The notes beneath the pieces are model-generated. The model searched no databases and had not been told where the DNA came from. It was given only the letters and a program-made list of their open reading frames with translations. Shown in pieces: positions 45,417 to 52,860 of a stretch of DNA of 64,000 nt (position 1 is its first letter; each line of letters starts with the position of its first letter). Source of the DNA: Shewanella halifaxensis HAW-EB4 (lineage in GTDB: Bacteria > Pseudomonadota > Gammaproteobacteria > Enterobacterales > Shewanellaceae); NCBI RefSeq assembly GCF_000019185.1, contig NC_010334.1, positions 4,092,001-4,156,000 on the forward strand, in the 5' to 3' direction. Made by a program: the position numbers and the translations under genes.

Positions 45417-45710
45417 ATGTCAGAAGCTAAAAAAGAAACCACCATTTTTGAACTAGCCGATCAATTCATTGCATTGGCAAACGAACTCGCGGGTAAAGAG
45501 CAGGATGTAAGTAAAGTCGGCACGGCTATGCGTTTTGCAGCCTCTCGCTTTAATGCATTTGAAGCTGCCCTTAAGTCATCAGATCTTGCAGCCGAAAAAG
45601 ACAACGCTCTTGAGTGGTTTACAGATGAATATAAAGCCATGCTAAATGATAACCTTGATGACCATATCAAGAATCCAGTCCAATCTCGTGAGCCAGAGCC
45701 AGCTGAGTAA
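45417..45710 (+). CDS. DUF3144 family small protein
   Basis: The 97-residue cytoplasmic helical protein belongs to DUF3144, with EFYELADQFI-like start (IFELADQFIALANELA), AMRFAASRFNAFEA and EWFTDEYKAMLNDNLDDHI. The function of the family is unknown. It follows the pilin pair by 74 nt with its own terminator at 45766. It is not obviously linked to pili. Confidence 0.85.
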   Translation: MSEAKKETTIFELADQFIALANELAGKEQDVSKVGTAMRFAASRFNAFEAALKSSDLAAEKDNALEWFTDEYKAMLNDNLDDHIKNPVQSREPEPAE

Positions 45711-45765
45711 TATCTGCGTGCGGGACAAGCTCTCTGATTGAAGCTTGCCTGCTAATGGATATAAG

Positions 45766-45796
45766 AACGCCATCTGTTTAGATGGCGTTTTTTTAT
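45766..45796 (+). terminator. Rho-independent terminator after the DUF3144 gene
   Basis: A 9-bp stem (45766-45774 with 45781-45789), a 6-nt loop and a long T-run are present. The stem could also serve the converging lysE-type gene. Confidence 0.9.
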
Positions 45797-45826
45797 GGGT
45801 AAATGTTGATATTCAAACTCTGGAGG

Positions 45827-46441
45827 CTAGAGGGTAACAACCACCCGCACCGCAAGTAGGATCAGTACCACACCGGATAACTTATCGATAAGGGCCGCTT
45901 TTGCCCTTAGCTTAGGCAGCACAGAGGCGTGAGACAATACCAAGGCGATAAGCGTATACCAAAGCCCGTCAACCACCAGTGGCGTCAACACAATCAAGGC
46001 CTTACCAGTCAAGCTGTCGGCAACCATTACAAACTGGCTAAATAGCGCCAAGAAAAACAGCATAATTTTAGGGTTGAATAAGGAGATAGCCAGACCATCT
46101 CTCGCCGCACTAAACGCATCCGTAGGCTTGCCTGCTGCGAGTTTATCTGACATTCCCCCCTTGGATCGCAACGCCTGTATGCCCATATAGGCAAGATAAA
46201 GCGCACCGATAATCGCAATACCATTAAATACCATTGGCGCCTGCTTTAGCAGCACCGCCAACCCCAATAATGTAACTAGGGCATAAATACCAATACCGAT
46301 AGAGTGCGCCCAAGCGCAGATAATCCCTTTTCCCCGACCACCACCTAAGGTGTGTCTCACCACCATAGCCAAACTTGGCCCCGGTGACATGGCGCCTAAA
46401 CAGCAAATTGCTAACAAGCCTAGCCAAGTGCTAATACTCAT
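45827..46441 (-). CDS. LysE/RhtB family amino-acid exporter
   Basis: The 204-residue protein has about six membrane helices and the family signature GAMSPGPSLAMVVRHTLGGGRGKGI (about 16-40), with SLFNPKIMLFFLALFSQFV in the second half. LysE/RhtB proteins export amino acids such as lysine, threonine or homoserine, or related solutes. The substrate cannot be assigned. It is monocistronic and convergent with the DUF3144 gene. Confidence 0.9.
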   Translation of the reverse strand: MSISTWLGLLAICCLGAMSPGPSLAMVVRHTLGGGRGKGIICAWAHSIGIGIYALVTLLGLAVLLKQAPMVFNGIAIIGALYLAYMGIQALRSKGGMSDKLAAGKPTDAFSAARDGLAISLFNPKIMLFFLALFSQFVMVADSLTGKALIVLTPLVVDGLWYTLIALVLSHASVLPKLRAKAALIDKLSGVVLILLAVRVVVTL

Positions 46442-46541
46442 CTTTTTCCTCTATTATTGTTTTTATAATGACACTTCGTAATTAACTCAGCGCTTTAATC
46501 GCCACAATATACACGATCTGCGTTATGGGGGCATAATTGAG

Positions 46542-46661
46542 ATGCAGGCTGCAAAACAAGCCTATGATATTATTTGTGATTACCCAAATGCACCACAATC
46601 AGGTAGCTTTATAATAGCTCGCAACAGTTTGCGAGTTGCATACCGACATAACCAAGATTAA
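46542..46661 (+). CDS. Short ORF, possibly a gene remnant
   Basis: A 39-codon frame from ATG 46542 precedes the thioredoxin-like gene by 34 nt. The frame is open for a further 18 or so codons upstream (reading HNIHDLRYGGIIEMQ) without a start. That suggests the tail of an older gene. No ribosome site is visible. Unrecognised. Confidence 0.25.
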   Translation: MQAAKQAYDIICDYPNAPQSGSFIIARNSLRVAYRHNQD

Positions 46662-46695
46662 CTAGCAACAAGCCACTGATAAATATGGAGTCTTA

Positions 46696-47238
46696 ATGGG
46701 CACAATTTCAGTTACTATCCTTATTTTTTTAATATTTATCTGTATCGCTATCGCATCTCTCATAGTGCTAAAAATCAAAGGTCGGTTGATCCCAAATGCT
46801 GTGATTGCCGTATTGTTTTGTTTCGCTACCTGTATTGCGAGCGTATTTGGCTTCATCAATTATGGCGAAGACTATGACGCCTATAAAAAGCTGCAATGGC
46901 AAACCTTAACACCGGATCAAATTCAGCCCCTTGTCGATAACGGCTATACCGTATTTATCGATGTCACCGCCGATTGGTGCAACATCTGCTATGCCAACAA
47001 GGCTGGGGTGACCCATAGAGAAAAGATAGTGAACGCCTTAACGCAAAAGCATATCATTTTAATGCAAGGGGACTGGAGTCAGCCAAATATGGTGGTGGAA
47101 AACTACCTACAAATGCAAGGCCTGAACAGCGTGCCTTACAATAGGGTCTACGGCCCCGGCGCTCCTAATGGTATTGTGCTGCCAAGCCAGTTGACCGTAG
47201 AGGCTGTGATGTTCGCATTAGAAAAGGCCAAGGGCTAA
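46696..47238 (+). CDS. Membrane-anchored thioredoxin-like protein (DsbD C-domain-like)
   Basis: The 180-residue protein has two N-terminal membrane helices (about 5-26 and 32-54) and a thioredoxin fold outside. The active site is ADWCNICYANK (about 93-103), a CxxC with Asn-Ile between. The segment NGYTVFIDVTADWC is like the C-terminal domain of DsbD/ScsB. It probably carries reducing power in the periplasm or to a copper/sulfur target. The partner transmembrane domain is not next to it. Confidence 0.82.
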   Translation: MGTISVTILIFLIFICIAIASLIVLKIKGRLIPNAVIAVLFCFATCIASVFGFINYGEDYDAYKKLQWQTLTPDQIQPLVDNGYTVFIDVTADWCNICYANKAGVTHREKIVNALTQKHIILMQGDWSQPNMVVENYLQMQGLNSVPYNRVYGPGAPNGIVLPSQLTVEAVMFALEKAKG

Positions 47239-47269
47239 AGCTTGACCAACAACAAGTACAATTAATCGA

Positions 47270-47540
47270 TATTTTCTTTACGCCTTAGCCTTTGTGTCTC
47301 AGCTTTCTCTATGTTCTAGGTTCTAGGCTCTAGGAAGCTGCGCTTCGAGGACGGGCTAAAGCCCTGCGAGGAAAAGAAAAGCAAAGCCAAAACATAACGC
47401 AGCTTCGGCTTTATCCGTCTCAGCTTTTCCAGCTCTTCCGTCTTTGCTTTTATCGTCTTCGCTTTAACCGTCTTTGCTTTTCCTAGGACCTTCTCTTAAA
47501 CCTAGAACCTTTCTTTGCCTTTCCTAGCACCTTATTTGGA
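47270..47540. repeat. Copy of the intergenic repeat family
   Basis: It holds the palindrome GACGGGCTAAAGCCCTG near 47350, several CTAGGTTCTAGG-type units, and alternating CCGTCTTTGCTTTT and CGTCTCAGCTTTTCC. It resembles 38262-38730 and 40655-40795. No gene is visible between the flanking CDSs. Confidence 0.75.
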
Positions 47541-47636
47541 CTTACCCCATTGACCTTTGGGCATAGATCACTCTAGTCTAAACAGCTGTTTGACTCTTTA
47601 AGTAACATAATAACAAATCAGCTAAAGGGCATTTCA

Positions 47637-49235
47637 ATGGCATACGATTCAGACTCAACGCTCGACCTCTCCCGTTACGCATCGCTTATCGATCTGATCG
47701 AACTTGCCAGTGCTCGCTATGGCGACAAGGCTGCATATTCATGCCTTAGTAAAGAAACTAGCTTTAATGAGATCAACCGTTACTCGCGTCAGTTTGCCGC
47801 TTACCTGCAACAGGAAACCAATCTGGTGCAAGGCGATAGAATTGCGATTCAGCTGCCTAATATCACCCAATATGTTATCGCGGCCTATGGTGCTATTAAG
47901 GCAGGCATGGTGTTGGTGAATACTAATCCTCTTTATACTCAACGTGAGCTTATCCACCAGTTTAATGACTCGGGTGCTAAAGCCTTGGTGGTATTGTCTG
48001 ACTTATTACCGACACTGACCGAGGTAGTTGAAACTACCAGCATTGAAACCGTTATCTCTACCCACGCGATGGACTTAATTGCGCCACAGCCACAACCTGA
48101 GGTGCCTTTCGATACCGTAGCTTTTTGTGACGTGCTAGCAAAGGGCGAACAACTTACCTATGCGCCAGTGATCAGCGTGCATGAGCAGATTGCCGCGCTG
48201 CAATATACTGGCGGCACCACAGGCTTGTCGAAAGGGGCAATGCTGACTCACCGTAATTTAATCGCTAATGCGATGCAGATTAAGTCGCGCATAGGTAGCC
48301 GTATCGTCGAGGGTGAAGAAATTTTTGTCGCACCACTGCCCGTCTACCATATCTATGCCTTTATGGTGAACCTAGTGCTCTATTATGAGCGCGGTGGCTG
48401 CTCGGTTTTGATCCCTAATCCTCGTGATATTTCAGGGCTCATCACTACTCTATCAAAGTATCCATTTACCGGATTCGCCGGGCTCAATACCTTATTTGTA
48501 GGTCTTTGCCACCAACCAGAATTTAAGGTGCTGGATTTTAGTCACCTTAAGGTGACGATTTCTGGCGGTACCGCACTCACCCAAGCTGCCGCGACAGTCT
48601 GGGAGCAAACCACAGGCTGCACCATATCAGAGGGCTATGGGCTCTCTGAAACCTCCCCAGTGGTATCGCTTAACTCGCCGGGGTTTGAGCAACTAGGCAC
48701 CATAGGTAAACCAGTGATAGCCACCCAAGTCAAAATCCTCGATATGGACGACAACGAAGTGCCCACAGGTAGCACTGGCGAACTCGCCGTATTTGGCCCT
48801 CAGGTGATGCTAGGTTACTGGAACAAACCGGAAGAAACTGCCAAGGTGATGACTCAAGACGGTTACTTTAAAACCGGGGATATTGCGGTTGCAACCGAAA
48901 AGGGATTTCATAAAATTGTCGACCGCAAGAAAGATATGATTATCGTCTCTGGCTTTAATGTTTACCCAAATGAGGTCGAAGACATCTTATCTAACCATGA
49001 TGCCATTCTTGAATGTGCGGTTATCGGAATAGAAGACGAGCGCAGCGGTGAAGCAGTAAAAGCGGTTATCGTACTAAACGAATCTCACAGCGATACACTA
49101 CAAGCAAAGTCGATTATCGAAGCCTATTGCCGTGAGCAACTTGCCGCTTACAAGGTACCGAAAGTTATCGAGTTTGCAGATGCACTGCCTAAGTCCACCG
49201 TAGGCAAAATTTTGAGGCGCGAGCTACGCAAGTAG
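47637..49235 (+). CDS. AMP-forming acyl-CoA synthetase (long-chain fatty acid-CoA ligase-like)
   Basis: The 532-residue enzyme activates a carboxylic acid to acyl-AMP and then acyl-CoA. The P-loop motif is YTGGTTGLSKGAMLTH (about 190-205), followed by GYGLSETSP, YFKTGDIA and DRKKDMIIVSGFNVYPNEVE, ending PKSTVGKILRRELRK with the catalytic lysine. It is close to FadD in these motifs but about 30 residues shorter, so chain-length preference is uncertain. It is monocistronic. Confidence 0.9.
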   Translation: MAYDSDSTLDLSRYASLIDLIELASARYGDKAAYSCLSKETSFNEINRYSRQFAAYLQQETNLVQGDRIAIQLPNITQYVIAAYGAIKAGMVLVNTNPLYTQRELIHQFNDSGAKALVVLSDLLPTLTEVVETTSIETVISTHAMDLIAPQPQPEVPFDTVAFCDVLAKGEQLTYAPVISVHEQIAALQYTGGTTGLSKGAMLTHRNLIANAMQIKSRIGSRIVEGEEIFVAPLPVYHIYAFMVNLVLYYERGGCSVLIPNPRDISGLITTLSKYPFTGFAGLNTLFVGLCHQPEFKVLDFSHLKVTISGGTALTQAAATVWEQTTGCTISEGYGLSETSPVVSLNSPGFEQLGTIGKPVIATQVKILDMDDNEVPTGSTGELAVFGPQVMLGYWNKPEETAKVMTQDGYFKTGDIAVATEKGFHKIVDRKKDMIIVSGFNVYPNEVEDILSNHDAILECAVIGIEDERSGEAVKAVIVLNESHSDTLQAKSIIEAYCREQLAAYKVPKVIEFADALPKSTVGKILRRELRK

Positions 49236-49389
49236 CTCCAAGGTAAGAATTTAGCCGTTCCACTACCGGCTAAACTCAATGACTAAAAGGTAAGCCTGCC
49301 TTTTAGTCATGTCTTATTTGCGCTAAGTAATCCGTTCCTCTTGATCTTTACTTCTGCCGCATACCTTTACTCAAAATAAAAACTCACGG

Positions 49390-51390
49390 CTAGTTTTCGG
49401 TATCATCGGTTAGCAGCTGCAAGCTGGCAAACTCACGGTAAAGCTCGCTGCTTTGCATCAGCTGTTGATGGGTACCGCTTGCCACAACGACGCCTTTATC
49501 TAACACTAAGATGCGGTCGACATTGATTACTGTGGCTAAGCGGTGGGCGATGATCAATGTCGTCTTGCCCACCATCAAACTATCGAGCGCCAGCTTTACC
49601 TTATGCTCACTGACTGCATCCAGCGCACTGGTGGCTTCATCTAGCAGTAGAATCGGCCTATCGGCGAGGATCGCTCGAGCAATAGCGATGCGTTGCTTCT
49701 GCCCACCCGATAAACGCACACCGCGCTCACCGAGATAGGTCTGATAGCCATCGGTAAAATCGCTAATAAATTCATCGGCCCTTGCAGCAATACAGGCTTG
49801 TTTCACTTCATCTTCGCTGGCTTCAATACGGCCATAGCGCACGTTCTCAAGTACGCTAGTGGCAAAGATCACCGACTCTTGCGGTACCAAAGCATATTGC
49901 TGACGCAAGGTTTGTGGAGTGAGCTTAGCGATATCGACGCCATCAAGCTCAATACTTCCGCTATTTAATACATAGAAGCGCTGCAACAGCTCGAACAGCG
50001 TACTCTTACCCGCGCCGCTAGCGCCGACTAAGGCGACTCGTTCACCAGGCTTGATATGAATATTGAGACCACGGATCACTTCATCTTCATTACTAATATA
50101 AGGAACTCGCTCAGGGCTGTTGTTAGAAACTCGCTCAAGGCTGTTATCCGGCTCAAGGTAGTTTTCATTTAAATCGTCAAGACTGTTATTAGAAGCACGC
50201 TCAGGGCTGTTACCTGGCTCAAGGCTGCTTACATCACAGCTGTCAGGTTTCATGCTGCTATAACTAAAACGTACTTGCTTGAGCTCAAGCTCACCGCGAA
50301 CTGGGGTTGCGAGCTCAAGCGGCACGGTGATGACAGGAATATCGATTGGGGTTTCAATCAACTCGATTAAACGCTCGGTGGCTCCTGCTGCGCGCTGAAT
50401 TTCACCAATCACTTCACTAATGGTTGCTACCGAACCTGCAACCATCACCGCATAAAACATGAAGGCTGATAACTCACCCGCACTAATTGCCCCGTTCATT
50501 ACATCGTGGGCGCCGACCCAAGTGACTAGCGCTATGGCTAAAATACTTAAGAACATCACCAAGGAGATCAGTATTGAGCGGTACTTAATGCGCCCTTTTG
50601 CGGCATCCATCACCGCCTCGACACGACCATTAAACAGGGCTCTATCTTGATCTTCATGGGAGTATGCCTGCACGGTGTGGATCTCATGCAAGGTTTCATC
50701 CACATAAGCGCCTAAATCGCCCACTTTATCTTGGCTTTTACGGGATAGATCGCGCACCTTACGGCCAAAAAAGAAGATGGGGCCAAGCACCATAGGTACA
50801 GCCAATAAGACTAACCCTGTCATTTTAATGCTGGTGATTGCCATCATCACGACACCGCCAATGACGGTCACGCTGGCTCTTAGCATCATCGACAAGCTTG
50901 AGCCAACGACCGACTGCAATAAGGTCGAGTCGGCAGTAAAACGGGAGATCACCTCGCCGGTTCTAAGCTTGGCGTAAAAGCCAGGAGAAAGTTTTAATAA
51001 GTGGTCATATACCTTTAAGCGGATATCGGCACTGACTCGCTCACCAAGCCAAGTCATTAGGTAAAATCGGCAGAAAATCGCACTACTACTGAGTGCTGTA
51101 ATACCTATCACCAATAAAATAATTTCATTAAGGCGTGAACCGTTATCCCTCAAAAAGCCCTCATCTACCATTAATCGTACACCTTGACCTAGAGATAACC
51201 ACGCCAAGGAACCGATAAACAAGAAGATAATCGCGGTGATAACTTTTGTGCGGTAAGGCTTTAAGAATGCACCAATCCAGGGTAACACTGCACGTTGGCT
51301 AACGTGGGAGTTGGGTGATTTAGCGCTGCCAGCCTTAGATGTAGATGAATGAGGCTCGTCTTTGGCGACTGAAGAGGCGTTTTGATTCAA
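49390..51390 (-). CDS. ABC exporter with fused membrane and ATPase domains, MsbA-like
   Basis: From TTG 51390, which has an AAGGA site, the protein has 666 residues. The six-helix exporter domain (about 40-350) is followed by an ATPase with Walker A GASGAGKST, signature LSGGQKQR, Walker B ILLLDEAT and H-loop IIAHRLAT. Between about residues 387 and 428, inside the early ATPase strands, there is an insertion rich in Ser, Asn and Pro. It is made of degenerate repeats (LEPGNSPERASNNS, LEPDNSLERVSNNS). A longer open frame upstream overlaps the hutZ terminator and is unlikely to be coding. Substrate unknown; it may be lipid- or drug-like. Confidence 0.85.
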   Translation of the reverse strand: MNQNASSVAKDEPHSSTSKAGSAKSPNSHVSQRAVLPWIGAFLKPYRTKVITAIIFLFIGSLAWLSLGQGVRLMVDEGFLRDNGSRLNEIILLVIGITALSSSAIFCRFYLMTWLGERVSADIRLKVYDHLLKLSPGFYAKLRTGEVISRFTADSTLLQSVVGSSLSMMLRASVTVIGGVVMMAITSIKMTGLVLLAVPMVLGPIFFFGRKVRDLSRKSQDKVGDLGAYVDETLHEIHTVQAYSHEDQDRALFNGRVEAVMDAAKGRIKYRSILISLVMFLSILAIALVTWVGAHDVMNGAISAGELSAFMFYAVMVAGSVATISEVIGEIQRAAGATERLIELIETPIDIPVITVPLELATPVRGELELKQVRFSYSSMKPDSCDVSSLEPGNSPERASNNSLDDLNENYLEPDNSLERVSNNSPERVPYISNEDEVIRGLNIHIKPGERVALVGASGAGKSTLFELLQRFYVLNSGSIELDGVDIAKLTPQTLRQQYALVPQESVIFATSVLENVRYGRIEASEDEVKQACIAARADEFISDFTDGYQTYLGERGVRLSGGQKQRIAIARAILADRPILLLDEATSALDAVSEHKVKLALDSLMVGKTTLIIAHRLATVINVDRILVLDKGVVVASGTHQQLMQSSELYREFASLQLLTDDTEN
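50106..50229. repeat. In-frame degenerate repeats inside the ABC exporter gene
   Basis: Units of the form CGCTCAGGGCTGTT and GGCTCAAGGCTG recur about every 24-40 nt. They encode the extra Ser/Asn/Pro-rich loop, and their sum keeps the reading frame. Confidence 0.75.
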
Positions 51391-51437
51391 TGCAATATCC
51401 TTAACCTTAAGGTTAAAATGAAAACAACAGCAGAATA

Positions 51438-51459
51438 ACAAAACCCGCGCAAAGGCGGG
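51438..51459 (-). terminator. Terminator of the hutA-hutX-hutZ unit
   Basis: A 5-bp GC stem (CCCGC/GCGGG, 51444-51459) with a T-run on the minus strand lies 57 nt after the hutZ stop. It separates hutZ from the ABC exporter. Confidence 0.7.
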
Positions 51460-51515
51460 CAATGTTTATTGAACTTTTATTCACTCAGCAAAAACTTAAT
51501 TGAAGTAATGACCGA

Positions 51516-52064
51516 TTAAATTACAGTATCAGCAAGCTCAGCTCTTGGCGTGCCGTGGTGACCATCGCGTTTCCAGTCTACATCTAGCAGCTCAACTCCA
51601 GACAAGCTAAATGCCTGACCAAAGCCTTTTACATAGAGACCTTGGTGTGGGTTAAGTTTGAATAGATTAAAATCACCTAAACCCGCTAGGTTATCAATCA
51701 TCTCACCAAAACGAGCTGACAAGGCTGCAATGCCTTTGCTGAAGTTATCGCTTTCACGGTCAACTAACTCTGCAGTTGCGTCAAAAGTTAAGCGCTTACG
51801 GGCAAATACCGTTTTTGCTTCGGCTTCATCCTCTAATAGCATCACAGAGAGGTTCTTTGACGCTTTAAGGTTAGAGCCATGACGGGCAAGCTCACTGACC
51901 AAAATATAGAAACCATCATCGGCCAAAGCAAAAGGCGCATAACTAGCGTTTGGCAGGCCATCAGCATCTTGTGTTGCCAATTGTAGGGTTGAACGCTCAG
52001 CCTTAAAGGCTTCGATTTCGGGTAACAGTTTGTCTCGTAGTCTTTGCTCTTTTTCTGTGTTCAT
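51516..52064 (-). CDS. hutZ: Heme utilization protein HutZ (HugZ family)
   Basis: The 182-residue protein folds as a split beta-barrel of the pyridoxamine oxidase type. Family members bind and degrade cytoplasmic heme. It contains STLQLATQDADGLPNASYAPFA near the start and the end motif HQGLYVKGFGQAFSL, with His in DGHHGTP as in HutZ. It is last in the hutA-hutX-hutZ series, 146 nt from hutX, and under the likely Fur control of the hutA promoter. Confidence 0.92.
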   Translation of the reverse strand: MNTEKEQRLRDKLLPEIEAFKAERSTLQLATQDADGLPNASYAPFALADDGFYILVSELARHGSNLKASKNLSVMLLEDEAEAKTVFARKRLTFDATAELVDRESDNFSKGIAALSARFGEMIDNLAGLGDFNLFKLNPHQGLYVKGFGQAFSLSGVELLDVDWKRDGHHGTPRAELADTVI

Positions 52065-52097
52065 TGCTCTACTCTCTTATTTTGATATTTATTCTAG

Positions 52098-52210
52098 TGG
52101 CTCTTACTTAGCTAAGGGCTCTTTACTTAGCTAAGGGCTTTTTATTTAGACTGAGGGCTCTTTACTTAGATTCAGAGCCCTTTACCTACGCTTAAATCTT
52201 TTTATTAGGC
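52098..52210. repeat. Tandem ~20-nt repeats between hutX and hutZ
   Basis: Five to six degenerate copies of GGGCTCTTTACTTAGCTAA occupy the spacer. Two of them form a hairpin (GGGCTCT 52155-52161 with AGAGCCC 52174-52180). Confidence 0.8.
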
Positions 52211-52735
52211 TTAAGCGATGGCGCTCAACACTTGCTGCTTCAGCTCATTGAAACGGGCCACCTGTTCTGGCAATAACACGCGCTTCTTATCGCGTCCTAA
52301 ATAGACTTTAAATACCACCTCACCTTGTGCACCAAAGAAGTTAATGGAGTGACTTTCAGTGCCTCTGAAGGGTTTGCTTATCAGTGCAATAGCGGTGATC
52401 TCATCTAACTTAAGGTGGCCATGCAAACCGTCACCTTTGGTGATCAGGTTGTAGTAACCATGAGCATACTTGCCTTTAGGGAAGCTACCTTTAAATTCAA
52501 AAATACTGCCGGATGCCGATACTATCGTGGTCATACTGCCCCACTCTGGTAGCTCAGCTAACAATGCGTCTTTATCTGCTAACGGTAAAATAGCCAACTG
52601 CTCAACAGGAAGTGCGGATATTACCTCAAACTCGCTAATATTAAGCTCTGCGGCAATTTGACTAGGCATAGATGCTGGATTGTTTTCTAGATGCTGAGCA
52701 ATTTGTACAACTGACACTGATATAGGGACTGACAT
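52211..52735 (-). CDS. hutX: Heme utilization carrier protein HutX
   Basis: The 174-residue protein is a cytoplasmic heme carrier or storage protein. The start is ATG 52735 (MSVPISVSVVQIAQHLENNP), with a GGAGA site just upstream; the frame is open to 52822, but the extra part is repeat-derived. Family features are LPEWGSMTTIV near the centre and GDGLHGHLKLDEI, with the ending RFNELKQQVLSAIA. It lies between hutA and hutZ and should pass heme to HutZ. Confidence 0.92.
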   Translation of the reverse strand: MSVPISVSVVQIAQHLENNPASMPSQIAAELNISEFEVISALPVEQLAILPLADKDALLAELPEWGSMTTIVSASGSIFEFKGSFPKGKYAHGYYNLITKGDGLHGHLKLDEITAIALISKPFRGTESHSINFFGAQGEVVFKVYLGRDKKRVLLPEQVARFNELKQQVLSAIA

Positions 52736-52746
52736 GGAAGATCTCC

Positions 52747-52806
52747 AATTAACTAAATGGTAATTAACTAAACAACTATTAACTAAACGACTGCTAGCTA
52801 AACAGC
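52747..52806. repeat. Tandem AATTAACTAAAC-type repeats upstream of hutX
   Basis: Four copies of a 14-16 nt unit (AATTAACTAAATGG, AATTAACTAAACAACT, ATTAACTAAACGACT, CTAGCTAAACAG) fill the 125-nt gap between hutA and hutX. Confidence 0.8.
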
Positions 52807-52860
52807 AAAGAGGCCTAGCCACTTTTATGCAGTAAGTTGGCCTCGGTTTGGTATACTTGC

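Noticed and set aside
51391..51462. Longer N-terminus for the ABC exporter (Met at 51462)
   Set aside because: The extra 24 codons run through the hutZ terminator and encode an unlikely Cys/Phe-rich stretch; TTG 51390 has a good ribosome site.
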